Positions 1-10,924 of a stretch of DNA of 64,000 bases are shown one piece after another. The notes beneath the pieces are model-generated. The model saw nothing but the letters and a program-made list of their open reading frames with translations, was not told the origin of the DNA and did no database searches. The translations under genes and the position numbers were made by a program. Source of the stretch: Roseomonas sp. Lineage in GTDB: Bacteria > Pseudomonadota > Alphaproteobacteria > Acetobacterales > Acetobacteraceae. The DNA lies in assembly GCA_020249925.1 (NCBI GenBank), contig JADCER010000003.1:186001-250000 (forward strand). The letters run 5' to 3'. The first letter of the stretch is position 1, and each line of letters starts with the position of its first letter.

Positions 1-875
1 GGTGGTCCTTCACCCGATCCCCCATCACCATGCTTTCCGCCGTAGTGGCGCTGGTCTGCATTCTGGGCGCGCTATTCGCGCCCTGGATCGCGCCGCATAA
101 CCCCTTTGACCTCGCCTCACTCAATCTGCTCGATGCCTTCAAGCCGCCCTCCTGGACGGAAGAAGGGGAGCGCGCCTATCTGCTCGGCACCGATGACCAG
201 GGCCGTGATGTGCTGTCTGCCATCATGTATGGCGCGCGGGTTTCGCTGCTGGTTGGGCTTTCGGCGACGATTTTTGCGACCACGCTTGGCGTCACGCTTG
301 GGCTGCTGGCTGGGTATCTTGGCGGCAAGCTGGATGCGCTGCTGATGCGCATTTGCGATATTCAATTGACCTTTCCGTCCATCCTGGTGGCGCTGCTGAT
401 TGATGGCGTGGTGCGCGCCGCGCTGCCGCGGGAAGTGCATGACCAGATCGCGCTTTTCGTGGTGATTTTCGCGATCGGCATCAGCGAATGGCCGAAATTC
501 GCCCGCACCGTGCGCGGTTCCACCATGGTGGAACGCAACAAGGAATACGTGCAGGCGGCGCGCGTGATTGGCGTTACCCCGCCGCGCATCATGCTGTCCC
601 ACGTGCTGCCCAATGTAATGGGGCCGGTCCTGGTGATTGCGACGCTCAATCTGGGGCTTGCGATCCTGTCGGAAGCCACACTTTCCTTCCTTGGCGTGGG
701 CGTGCCGCCGACGCAACCCTCGCTCGGCACGTTGATCCGTATTGGCAATGACTTCCTGTTCAGTGGCGAATGGTGGATCACGATCTTCCCCGGTGTGACG
801 CTGATTGCCATGGTGCTTTCCGTCAATCTTTTGGGCGATTGGCTACGCGACGCCCTCAATCCGAAGCTCCGCTAA
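1..875 (+). CDS. Peptide/nickel-type ABC transporter permease (DppC/OppC family), 5' end outside window
   Basis: Inner-membrane permease subunit of a peptide-type ABC importer. The frame is open from nucleotide 3. The residues before the ATG at 30 read WSFTRSPIT, which is the usual cytoplasmic N-terminus of DppC proteins, so ATG 30 is an internal Met and the true start lies left of the window. About 290 residues are visible, with several hydrophobic segments and the EAA-type cytoplasmic loop (core QAARVIGVTPPRI, near nt 553-592) that docks on the ATPases. Its stop overlaps the next start (TAATG at 873-877), so it is co-transcribed with the two ATPase genes that follow. The substrate (di/oligopeptide, nickel, glutathione) cannot be read from the sequence. 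A DppB partner is expected just upstream. Confidence 0.9.
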   Translation, partial: WSFTRSPITMLSAVVALVCILGALFAPWIAPHNPFDLASLNLLDAFKPPSWTEEGERAYLLGTDDQGRDVLSAIMYGARVSLLVGLSATIFATTLGVTLGLLAGYLGGKLDALLMRICDIQLTFPSILVALLIDGVVRAALPREVHDQIALFVVIFAIGISEWPKFARTVRGSTMVERNKEYVQAARVIGVTPPRIMLSHVLPNVMGPVLVIATLNLGLAILSEATLSFLGVGVPPTQPSLGTLIRIGNDFLFSGEWWITIFPGVTLIAMVLSVNLLGDWLRDALNPKLR

Positions 876-1867
876 TGTCTGGCCAGAACCCCTTGCTTGA
901 AGTGCGCCATTTGCGCGTGGAATTCCCGACACGGCGCGGGACGCTGGTGGCACTTGATGATGTGTCCTTCACGATTTCTGCCGGCGAAGTGCTGGGCGTT
1001 GTTGGTGAATCGGGTGCCGGCAAATCCATGACCGGGGCGGCGATCATTGGCTTGCTGGAACCGCCGGGTAGGATCGCGGCGGGCGAAATCAGGCTGGATG
1101 GCAAGCGGATAGACAATCTGCGTTATGAGGATATGCGCCGCATTCGCGGCAAGGAAATCGGCGCGATTTTCCAGGACCCGCTGACCACGCTGAACCCGCT
1201 CTATACCGTGGGCCGGCAATTGGCCGAGACCATGACAACGCATTTGCCGATCACCCCGGCTGAGGCACGCAAGCGCGCCATTGGTTGGCTTGACCTGGTT
1301 GGTATTCCCGCCGCGGCGCAGCGGATTGATTCCTACCCGCATGAATTCTCGGGCGGCATGCGCCAGCGCGTGGTGATTGCGCTGGCGTTATGTGCCGAAC
1401 CACGCCTGATTGTGGCGGATGAACCAACCACGGCCTTGGATGTTTCGATCCAGGCGCAAATCATCGCTTTGCTGAAATCGCTCGCGCGCGAAAAGGGCAC
1501 GGCGATGATGCTGGTGACGCATGACATGGGCGTCATTGCGGAAACCGCGGATCGCGTGGCGGTGATGTATGCCGGGCGCATCGCGGAAATCGGTCCCGTG
1601 CGCAATGTGGTGAAGCAGGCAAGCCACCCTTATACGGTGGGGTTGATGGGCTCCATCCCGCCCTTGGATCGGCGTGTTGAAAGGCTGGCGCAGATTGATG
1701 GCGCCATGCCGCGGCTTTCCGCCATCCCCAAAGGCTGCGCCTATAATCCGCGCTGCCCCAAGGCCTTCGCGCGCTGTGCGCAGGATAGGCCGGATTTGCT
1801 GCCGGCGGGGCCAACACAAGCCGCCTGCTGGCTTTATGCGGCGGGGGAGGGCGCCCAACATGGCTGA
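875..1867 (+). CDS. ABC transporter ATP-binding protein, DppD/OppD family
   Basis: First of two cytoplasmic ATPases energising the peptide-type importer. It has 330 residues from the ATG at 875; the start shares its A with the stop of the permease gene. Walker A GESGAGKS is at 44-51, the ABC signature FSGGMRQR at about 158-165, and Walker B with DEP at about 182-184. The C-terminal oligopeptide/dipeptide (oligo_HPY) extension follows, with its paired cysteines (CPKAFARC). An upstream in-frame ATG at 770 lies inside the permease gene and was rejected because the added residues do not look like the family. The stop overlaps the next ATPase start by 8 nt. Confidence 0.93.
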   Translation: MSGQNPLLEVRHLRVEFPTRRGTLVALDDVSFTISAGEVLGVVGESGAGKSMTGAAIIGLLEPPGRIAAGEIRLDGKRIDNLRYEDMRRIRGKEIGAIFQDPLTTLNPLYTVGRQLAETMTTHLPITPAEARKRAIGWLDLVGIPAAAQRIDSYPHEFSGGMRQRVVIALALCAEPRLIVADEPTTALDVSIQAQIIALLKSLAREKGTAMMLVTHDMGVIAETADRVAVMYAGRIAEIGPVRNVVKQASHPYTVGLMGSIPPLDRRVERLAQIDGAMPRLSAIPKGCAYNPRCPKAFARCAQDRPDLLPAGPTQAACWLYAAGEGAQHG

Positions 1868-2855
1868 TACCCCCATGCTCGAACTGCGTGATGCAGCACG
1901 GTATTTCGATGTCTCGCGCCCGGCCTTGCAGCGCCTGATCGCGAATGAGGGCAAGCGTATTTTGCGCGCGGTGGATGGCGTCAGCCTTGCCGTGCCGAAG
2001 GGCACCACCTTGTCGCTGGTGGGTGAATCAGGCTGCGGCAAATCCACGGTCGCAAGGCTTGCGGTTGGGCTTTACCGGCCAAGTGCGGGGCAGGTGATGT
2101 TTGATGGGCGCGATTTGGCCGAAGCCCGCGCCGCATCCGATCAGCGCCGGCGGATGCAGATGATTTTCCAGGACCCCTATGCCTCGCTCAATCCGCGTTG
2201 GCGTGTCAGGGATATCATTGCCGAGCCTATTCGTGCCTTTGGCCTGCTGCCCAATCGCGCGGCGGAGGAGGCGAAGGTCGCGGAATTGCTCACGCAGGTG
2301 GGGCTATCGCCGCTTGATGGCCATAAGTTTCCGCATGAATTTTCCGGCGGGCAGCGTCAGCGCATTTCGATTGCGCGCGCGCTTTCTTCCAATCCGGAAT
2401 TTCTGGTCTGCGATGAACCGACATCCGCGCTTGATGTTTCGGTGCAGGCGCAAATTCTGAATTTGATGAAGGAATTGCAGTCCCGCATGGGGCTGACCTA
2501 TTTGTTCATCAGCCACAACCTGGCCGTGGTGCGGCAGGTGAGTGACCGGATCGGCGTGATGTATTTGGGCCGGATTGCGGAATTGGCGCCGGCGGAAAGC
2601 CTGTTTCGCCGCCCGCGCCATCCTTATACGCGCGCGCTGATGGAAGCGATCCCGGACCTGGACATGACCGGGCGCGTGCGTATTCCGGTCGGCGGTGAGG
2701 TGCCGAGCCCGATCACCCCACCCACCGGCTGCGCCTTCCACCCGCGCTGCCCGCTGGCGGGGCCGCGCTGCAAGGCAGAACGGCCTGAATTGAAGCCGGC
2801 AGGCGATGCCATGGTGGCCTGCCATGCGGTGGAAGAAGGCCGCGACGCGGCGTGA
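1860..2855 (+). CDS. ABC transporter ATP-binding protein, DppF/OppF family
   Basis: Second ATPase of the importer, 331 residues. Walker A GESGCGKS is at 55-62, the signature is FSGGQRQRI, Walker B is followed by CDEPTSALD, and there is a C-terminal oligo_HPY region with CAFHPRCPLAGPRC. The ATG at 1860 overlaps the dppD stop and places the first family-like residues (MADTPMLELRD) at the N-terminus; the longer in-frame extension from 1674 is an overlap artefact. This is the last gene of the operon and ends 3 nt from the convergent methyltransferase gene. No binding-protein gene is attached; a DppA-type gene lies far away at 43.6 kb and need not belong to this importer. Confidence 0.93.
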   Translation: MADTPMLELRDAARYFDVSRPALQRLIANEGKRILRAVDGVSLAVPKGTTLSLVGESGCGKSTVARLAVGLYRPSAGQVMFDGRDLAEARAASDQRRRMQMIFQDPYASLNPRWRVRDIIAEPIRAFGLLPNRAAEEAKVAELLTQVGLSPLDGHKFPHEFSGGQRQRISIARALSSNPEFLVCDEPTSALDVSVQAQILNLMKELQSRMGLTYLFISHNLAVVRQVSDRIGVMYLGRIAELAPAESLFRRPRHPYTRALMEAIPDLDMTGRVRIPVGGEVPSPITPPTGCAFHPRCPLAGPRCKAERPELKPAGDAMVACHAVEEGRDAA

Positions 2856-2858
2856 TGT

Positions 2859-4097
2859 TTACAGCCAGCGCGGTTCTGGCAGCGCTATTGCTAGCCGCCC
2901 CTTGAAACCCGCCGCGCGTAATTGGCCTGAGATTTCATCGGCCAAATTCCAGGGCAGGATAAGGATCACATCCGGCGCCATGGCGAGCAGCGCCTCCGGT
3001 GAGACAATCGGGATGGCACTTCCCGGCAAGACCCGGTTCTGCTTGGCGGGGTTGCGATCCGCAACCGCGATGAAATCCGCCGCCGTGACGCCCGCAGCAT
3101 TCAGGAAGGTATTGCCCTTGGCTGCCGCGCCATAGGCGCCAAGCTTCAGCCCGTCAGCGCGACATTGCGCGAGCCAGGCCTTAAACGCCGCCAGCACCGC
3201 CGCGACACGGGTGTTGAAACCCTCATAGAAGGCATTGCCTGCAATGCCGCGCGCGGCTTCTTCCGCACGCATCGCAATAACCCCTGGCATATCGGCGCGC
3301 ATGCCATCGGCAGTCGCGAAATAGCGGAGACTCCCGCCATGCGTCGGAAGCTTCTCAACATCAAACACGCGCAAACCCTGCGCGCCAAGCAAGCGCTCCA
3401 CCGCATAAAGCGACCAATAGGCATAATGTTCATGATAGATCGTATCGAATTGCACCCCATCCACGAAGGACAGCAGATGCGGCGCTTCGATGGTGACAAC
3501 GCCGCGCGGGCCGGCCAAATACGCAAGCCCTGCGGCGAAATCCACCACATCCGGCACATGCGCCAACACATTATTCGCAATCACCAAATCCGCATGGCCG
3601 CGCCTCGCCACGATATCCATCGCTGCTTCACGTCCGAAGAAGCGCACTTCGGTCGGCACGCCAGCGGCCACGGCAGATGCGGCGACATTCGCGGCCGGCT
3701 CCACACCCAGGCAGGGAATGCCGGCGGCAACGAAATTGCGCAGCAGATAGCCATCATTGCTCGCGATTTCGACCACAAAGCTTTGCGCGCCCAGCGAAAG
3801 GCGTTCACGCATCGCTGCCGCATAACGCGCGGCGTGCTCAAGCCAGCTCTCCGAAAAGGAGGAGAAATAGGCATAATCGGTGAAGATCGCCTCCGCTTCC
3901 ACCACATGGTCCAATTGCACCATGCGACAGGTCCCGCAGACCACGGCGGCGAGTGGATAACGCGGCAGCGGCGCAGAACCGGGCAGGGGGTAATCATTGG
4001 CAAGCGGTGTCGCGCCCAGATCGCAGAACATGGCGCTGATCGCACCACCACAGGCGCGGCAGGCAGTGATGGGGCGGCAGGCGGCCTGGGTAGTCAT
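2859..4097 (-). CDS. Sugar-nucleotide C-methyltransferase (Methyltransf_13/14 type)
   Basis: SAM-dependent methyltransferase of the TylC3/NovU type, which adds a branching methyl group to a keto-deoxysugar nucleotide; 412 residues, the usual length. An N-terminal zinc site is visible as C13-x2-C16 and C54-x2-C57. The SAM-binding motif is VVEIASNDGYLL (from residue 108), and the C-terminal domain carries YGAAAKGNTFLN. Its ATG (4097) overlaps the stop of rfbG, so rfbF-rfbG-methyltransferase form one minus-strand operon. The likely substrate is therefore the CDP-4-keto-6-deoxyglucose made by the two upstream enzymes (inference). No reductase or epimerase follows; the next gene is convergent. Confidence 0.85.
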   Translation of the reverse strand: MTTQAACRPITACRACGGAISAMFCDLGATPLANDYPLPGSAPLPRYPLAAVVCGTCRMVQLDHVVEAEAIFTDYAYFSSFSESWLEHAARYAAAMRERLSLGAQSFVVEIASNDGYLLRNFVAAGIPCLGVEPAANVAASAVAAGVPTEVRFFGREAAMDIVARRGHADLVIANNVLAHVPDVVDFAAGLAYLAGPRGVVTIEAPHLLSFVDGVQFDTIYHEHYAYWSLYAVERLLGAQGLRVFDVEKLPTHGGSLRYFATADGMRADMPGVIAMRAEEAARGIAGNAFYEGFNTRVAAVLAAFKAWLAQCRADGLKLGAYGAAAKGNTFLNAAGVTAADFIAVADRNPAKQNRVLPGSAIPIVSPEALLAMAPDVILILPWNLADEISGQLRAAGFKGRLAIALPEPRWL

Positions 4098-5140
4098 GAG
4101 GACATCGCTTTCTCAATCTCAGTCAGCGCCAGCGCGCGGCCATCGGCCCCGCCGCGCCAGGCTTCATACCAGCGCGCGGTGGCAGTAATGGCACTGGCGG
4201 CATCATGGCGCGGCGCCCAGCCCAGGCTTTGCATGGCAAGGCCGCTATCCAAAGCCAGGCGCTGCGCTTCTTCCATCGGTGGCGCGGGCGCGGCTTCCCA
4301 GGCGATTGGTGCGCCGGCGGCAGCGCCATAAAGCTCCAGCACGCGGCGGACAGAAATCTCCGCATCGCGCGGGCCGAAATTGAGCGCTTGCGGTGCGCTG
4401 CCATGCCAAAGCGCTTCCGCATGCAGCAAATACCCGAGCAGCACATCCAACACATGCTGGAAGGGGCGCGTGGCATCGGGGCGGCGGATCACCAGCGTTT
4501 CACCCGCGATGCGCGCGCGCACCAGATCAGGGATCAGGCGTTCCGCGCCGAAATCACCACCGCCAATCACATTGCCGGCGCGGGCGGTTGCCATGTTGCC
4601 GATCTCAGCGCCGAAACTCGCGCGCCAGGACGCGACCGCGATTTCGCAAGCCGCCTTGGAAGCGCTGTAGGGATCATGCCCACCGAGAGGATCATCCTCG
4701 CGAAAGGGCCGGCCCTGATTGTTGTTGCGATAGACCTTGTCGCTCGTGATGATCAGCGCAGCGCGCGCCCCCGCACCGCGCAGCGCCTGCATCAGGTTGA
4801 TGGTGCCGGTCACGTTGCTTGCGAAAGTGCCCTCAGGGTCCCGATAGCCGCGCCCGACCAGGGCTTGCGCGGCAAGGTGCAGCACAATCTCGGGCTGCGC
4901 TGCGCGCACAGCCGCCTGCACCGCTGCCGCATCACGCAAATCCCCGATGCGTGAGGCGATAGCGGGGCGCAAAGCGACAAAGGCAGAAGGCCCGGCTTCC
5001 GGCGCCAGCGCAAAACCAGTGACCTCAGCGCCGAGCCGTTCCAGCAGCAGCGCCAGCCAGGCCCCCTTGAAGCCGGTATGGCCGGTCAGCAATACGCGCT
5101 TGCCGCGCCAGAAATCCGCGGAAGGCTGGCGCATTACCAT
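4094..5140 (-). CDS. rfbG: CDP-glucose 4,6-dehydratase
   Basis: Short-chain dehydrogenase/reductase-type enzyme that converts CDP-glucose to CDP-4-keto-6-deoxyglucose; 348 residues. The Rossmann glycine motif is TGHTGFKG, a TSDKVY stretch follows the third strand, and the active-site Y-x3-K is in DPYSASKAACE. All are typical of RfbG rather than of dTDP-glucose dehydratase. Two starts are possible, ATG 5140 or ATG 5134; the latter shares its A with the rfbF stop (TAATG) and is equally plausible. It lies between rfbF and a C-methyltransferase gene, which supports the CDP rather than dTDP assignment. Confidence 0.9.
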   Translation of the reverse strand: MVMRQPSADFWRGKRVLLTGHTGFKGAWLALLLERLGAEVTGFALAPEAGPSAFVALRPAIASRIGDLRDAAAVQAAVRAAQPEIVLHLAAQALVGRGYRDPEGTFASNVTGTINLMQALRGAGARAALIITSDKVYRNNNQGRPFREDDPLGGHDPYSASKAACEIAVASWRASFGAEIGNMATARAGNVIGGGDFGAERLIPDLVRARIAGETLVIRRPDATRPFQHVLDVLLGYLLHAEALWHGSAPQALNFGPRDAEISVRRVLELYGAAAGAPIAWEAAPAPPMEEAQRLALDSGLAMQSLGWAPRHDAASAITATARWYEAWRGGADGRALALTEIEKAMSS

Positions 5141-5916
5141 CGCTTCCAGGGCGCCGTACCGTCCTGCCAGAGCCCTTCCAGCACATCGCGGTCGCGCGGT
5201 GTATCCATCGGGTGCCAGAAGCCGCGATGGTCAAAGGCACGGAGCTGATCATCGGCGGCAAGCCCGCGCAGCGGCGCCTGTTCCCAAACACAATCATCGC
5301 CATCAATGCGGTCCAGCACGCGGGGCGAGAGCACGAAAAACCCGCCATTGATGGTGGCACCATCGCCGGGCGGCTTTTCGGTGAAGGCGCGCACGGTATT
5401 GCCAACACGTTCCAACGCGCCGAAGCGCCCAGGCGGCACCACGGCCGTTACGGTGGCATCACGGCCATGGGCGCGGTGAAAGGCAATCAAAGCCCCGATA
5501 TCCACATCGGAAACACCATCGCCATAGGTCAGGCAAAAACCCTCTTCGCCCCGCAAATGCGGCGCGACACGGCCAAGCCGGCCACCGGTTTGCGTATCCT
5601 CACCGGTGTCCACCAGCGTCACGCGCCAATCCTCGGCGGCTGGGGTCAGCCAGGTGGCGGTACCGGTCGCGAGATCAAGTGTCAGATCCGATGAATGGGC
5701 GCGGTAATTCAGGAAATATTCCTTGATCAATTGGCCCTTATAGCCAAGGCAGATCACGAAATCCCTGATGCCATGCGCGGCATAGGATTTCATGATGTGC
5801 CACAGGATTGGGCGCCCGCCGATTTCCACCATGGGCTTGGGGCGAAGCTGGGTTTCGGCACCAAGCCTGGTGCCACGCCCCCCGGCCAGAATGACGGCTT
5901 TTCTGATCATGCACAC
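5134..5916 (-). CDS. rfbF: Glucose-1-phosphate cytidylyltransferase
   Basis: Nucleotidyltransferase that makes CDP-glucose from CTP and glucose 1-phosphate; 260 residues, the family length. The N-terminal signature AVILAGGRGTRLGAET is followed by the LRPKPMVEIGGRPILWHIMK stretch that distinguishes RfbF from RfbA. It is the first gene of the minus-strand CDP-sugar operon and overlaps rfbG. The start is ATG 5916 or the ATG two codons further in (MIRKAV). The 62-bp gap to the gamma-glutamyltransferase gene, which is on the same strand upstream, probably contains the promoter. Confidence 0.92.
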   Translation of the reverse strand: MCMIRKAVILAGGRGTRLGAETQLRPKPMVEIGGRPILWHIMKSYAAHGIRDFVICLGYKGQLIKEYFLNYRAHSSDLTLDLATGTATWLTPAAEDWRVTLVDTGEDTQTGGRLGRVAPHLRGEEGFCLTYGDGVSDVDIGALIAFHRAHGRDATVTAVVPPGRFGALERVGNTVRAFTEKPPGDGATINGGFFVLSPRVLDRIDGDDCVWEQAPLRGLAADDQLRAFDHRGFWHPMDTPRDRDVLEGLWQDGTAPWKRW

Positions 5917-5978
5917 CCCAAAAGGAACATGGTTTTGTCGCCTATAGCACGCATTCCAAGCCGGGCGCGCAAGCTTGG

Positions 5979-8396
<2,418 letters not shown>

Positions 8397-8423
8397 TCGG
8401 CCAGGCGGGCGGGCCAAGGTGAT

Positions 8424-8834
8424 GTGACGCATCGCGCCATGCCCCGCCAACCCCCACCCACCCATCGCCTGCTCCGTGGCCGGCGCGCCTATGTCGCCGG
8501 GCAGGATGCCGAAGCCCTCGCCGCCGCTGCGCTGACTGCCGAGGGTTGGCTGATCCTCGGCCAAAGGGTGCGCACTGAAGCGGGTGAAATTGACCTGATC
8601 GCCGAACGCGAAGGCCTGCTCGCCTTCATTGAAGTGAAGGCGCGGCCCTCATTCGCCGAAGCGGCTTATGCTTTGGGGCCTAGACAACGTGCCCGGCTAG
8701 TCGCGGCGGCTGAGGCCTGGCTTGCCACCAACCCCAACCACGGCAGCGCCGGCATGCGCTTTGATGTCATGCTGGTGGCCGCGGACGGCACCATCCGCCG
8801 CATCGCCGATGCCTTCCGAATAGAGGAAACCTAA
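8424..8834 (+). CDS. YraN/UPF0102 family endonuclease-like protein
   Basis: Small restriction-endonuclease-fold protein of the YraN family, 136 residues. The conserved core GEIDLIAEREGLLAFIEVKAR contains the D-x(n)-E-x-K arrangement of that fold, preceded by the G-x2-A/E helix (AGQDAEALAAAAL). Its cellular role is not established. The start is GTG 8424, with an alternative ATG at 8439. The end overlaps the convergent ubiG gene by 4 nt. Confidence 0.85.
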   Translation: MTHRAMPRQPPPTHRLLRGRRAYVAGQDAEALAAAALTAEGWLILGQRVRTEAGEIDLIAEREGLLAFIEVKARPSFAEAAYALGPRQRARLVAAAEAWLATNPNHGSAGMRFDVMLVAADGTIRRIADAFRIEET

Positions 8835-9565
8835 GCCGGCTTCTCCGCCATCATCAGGTAATTCACCCCCGTATCGCGGGTAATCCACCAAGCACCCGAA
8901 AACCCCATTTCCATCCCGGCCAGATCAGCCACGCGCAACCCCGCCCCGCGCAGCCCCGCGCCAAGCTCAGCCGGGGTCACGAACATGCGCCAATCATGCG
9001 TGCCGATAGGCAGCAGCCGCAGCAGATATTCGGCGCCCAGTTTCGCCATCAGGAAGGATCGCGGCGTGCGGTTCAGCGTGGAAAGAAACACCAGCCCCCC
9101 GGGCCGGGCAGCGCGGGCCAAGGCGGCCAGGAAGGCCGCGCGTTCGGTCACATGTTCAATCACTTCAAGGCTGACCACGGCGTCAAAGCCGCCGGCTTCC
9201 TCGGCCAAATCCTCCGGCCCGCCCTGGCGGTAATCAATCGCAAGCCCGCCCGCCGCGGCATGGGTGCGGGCTGCCGCCAAAGCCTCCGGCGCGGCATCCA
9301 TCCCCGTAACCTCCGCGCCGAGCCGGGCGAGTGCCTCAGAAGCCAGCCCCGCCCCGCAGCCCACATCCAGCACCCTAAGCCCCGCAAGCGGCGCCGCCCC
9401 CCCCGGTTTGCGGCCATGGGCGCGGGCCAGCCTTTCGGCGATCCAGCCGATGCGGACCGGATTCATCCGATGCAGCGGCTTCATGGGGCCATTCGGGTCC
9501 CACCAGCGCGCCGCGAGGGCGTCGAATTTGGCGATTTCCGCCTGAAGCGCCGTTGCTTCCGCCAA
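8831..9565 (-). CDS. ubiG: Ubiquinone biosynthesis O-methyltransferase UbiG
   Basis: SAM-dependent O-methyltransferase that performs both O-methylations in ubiquinone synthesis; 244 residues, typical length. The UbiG-specific N-terminus is present (FDALAARWWDPNGPMKPLHRMNPVR), as is SAM motif I VLDVGCGAGL near residues 65-74. The C-terminal half has the GTHDWRMFVTP stretch of the family. It is divergent from lysC across a 135-bp region that must hold both promoters, and its 3' end overlaps the yraN-type gene. Confidence 0.93.
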   Translation of the reverse strand: MAEATALQAEIAKFDALAARWWDPNGPMKPLHRMNPVRIGWIAERLARAHGRKPGGAAPLAGLRVLDVGCGAGLASEALARLGAEVTGMDAAPEALAAARTHAAAGGLAIDYRQGGPEDLAEEAGGFDAVVSLEVIEHVTERAAFLAALARAARPGGLVFLSTLNRTPRSFLMAKLGAEYLLRLLPIGTHDWRMFVTPAELGAGLRGAGLRVADLAGMEMGFSGAWWITRDTGVNYLMMAEKPA

Positions 9566-9700
9566 GATGCTGCCCTTTCTTGCGCTGATCCTATGGGGTG
9601 GGTTGCGCGTCCCCCGCCCCCCCGGTATCTGTCCCGCCCCGCGCGCCGGTGCAACCGCCGGCCATTCCTTTTCCGCCCCGCCCAGGGAAAATAGCCTTCT

Positions 9701-10924
9701 ATGGCCCGTATCGTCATGAAATTCGGCGGCACCTCAGTCGCTGATCTGGATCGTATCCGCAATGTCGCCGCCCGCGTGAAGCGAGAGGTGGATGCCGGCC
9801 ATCAGGTCGCTGTCGTGGTTTCCGCCATGTCGGGTGTGACCAATCAGCTGGTCAAATGGTGCCAGGACCTCTCGGCGCTGCATGATGCGCGCGAATATGA
9901 CACGGTGGTCGCGACCGGTGAGCAGGTGACAACCGGCCTCACCGCCATCGCCCTGCAGGCGATTGGCGTTGATGCCCGGTCCTGGCAGGGCTGGCAGGTG
10001 CCGATCATTACCGACCAGGCGCATGGCAAGGCCCGCGTTGAATCCATTGATGGCGCCGCGCTGATTGAACGCATGCAGCAAGGCCAGGTGCCGGTGGTGG
10101 CGGGCTTTCAGGGCATTGACCCGAAACGCAACCGCATCACCACGCTTGGCCGTGGTGGGTCTGATCTTTCGGCGGTGGCCATCGCTGCTGCGGTCAAGGC
10201 GGATCGCTGTGATATCTATACCGATGTGGACGGCATCTATACGACCGACCCGCGCATTGTGCCGCGCGCGCGCAAGCTTGAGCGGATTTCCTATGAGGAA
10301 ATGCTGGAACTCGCTTCCGTTGGCGCCAAGGTCTTGCAGACGCGGTCGGTTGAATTGGCGATGAAGCAGCGTGTGCGCGTGCAGGTGCTCTCCAGCTTTG
10401 AGGATAAGCCAGGCTCGCTCGTGGTTGATGAGGATGAAATCGTGGAACAGCCCGTCGTTTCCGGCATCGCCTATTCGCGCGATGACGCCAAGATAACGCT
10501 TCGCCGTGTGCCGGACCGGCCCGGTGTGGCCGCCGCCGTTTTTGGCGCGCTGGCCAAGGCCAATGTGAATGTGGACATGATTGTCCAGAATGTCGGTGCC
10601 GATGGCAGTACGGACATGACATTTACCATCGGCAAGGTTGATCTGGCGCGCACGCAGGATGTGCTGGCGAAGGCGCAGGCCGATCTTGGCTATGAGGCGC
10701 TGCTGGCTGACCCGGATGTGACAAAAATCAGCGTGGTCGGGATTGGGATGCGCAGCCACGCTGGGGTCGCCACCACCATGTTCAAGGCGCTGGCCGAAAA
10801 GGGCATCAATATCCAAGTGATTTCCACCAGCGAAATCAAGGTGAGTGTGCTGGTCAGCGCCGATTACACGGAACTTGCGGTGCGCGCCTTGCACACGGCT
10901 TATGGGTTGGATGCGCCGGCATGA
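9701..10924 (+). CDS. lysC: Aspartate kinase
   Basis: Cytoplasmic enzyme phosphorylating aspartate, the first step toward lysine, threonine, methionine and diaminopimelate; 407 residues, the length of the class with a catalytic domain followed by two ACT domains. The N-terminal KFGGTSV (7-13) and the GRGGSDLSA block mark the kinase domain. The ACT repeats, from about residue 265 onward, bind the feedback effectors. It is followed by an ATGA overlap with the nitronate monooxygenase gene. An aspartate-semialdehyde dehydrogenase homologue lies at 25.2 kb but looks catalytically dead, so the functional asd is probably elsewhere. Confidence 0.95.
   Translation: MARIVMKFGGTSVADLDRIRNVAARVKREVDAGHQVAVVVSAMSGVTNQLVKWCQDLSALHDAREYDTVVATGEQVTTGLTAIALQAIGVDARSWQGWQVPIITDQAHGKARVESIDGAALIERMQQGQVPVVAGFQGIDPKRNRITTLGRGGSDLSAVAIAAAVKADRCDIYTDVDGIYTTDPRIVPRARKLERISYEEMLELASVGAKVLQTRSVELAMKQRVRVQVLSSFEDKPGSLVVDEDEIVEQPVVSGIAYSRDDAKITLRRVPDRPGVAAAVFGALAKANVNVDMIVQNVGADGSTDMTFTIGKVDLARTQDVLAKAQADLGYEALLADPDVTKISVVGIGMRSHAGVATTMFKALAEKGINIQVISTSEIKVSVLVSADYTELAVRALHTAYGLDAPA

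Noticed and set aside
9566..9700. Possible riboswitch in the lysC leader (lysine-sensing).
   Set aside because: The 135-bp ubiG-lysC spacer shows no conserved lysine-riboswitch helices, and such switches are rare in alphaproteobacteria; only promoters are expected.
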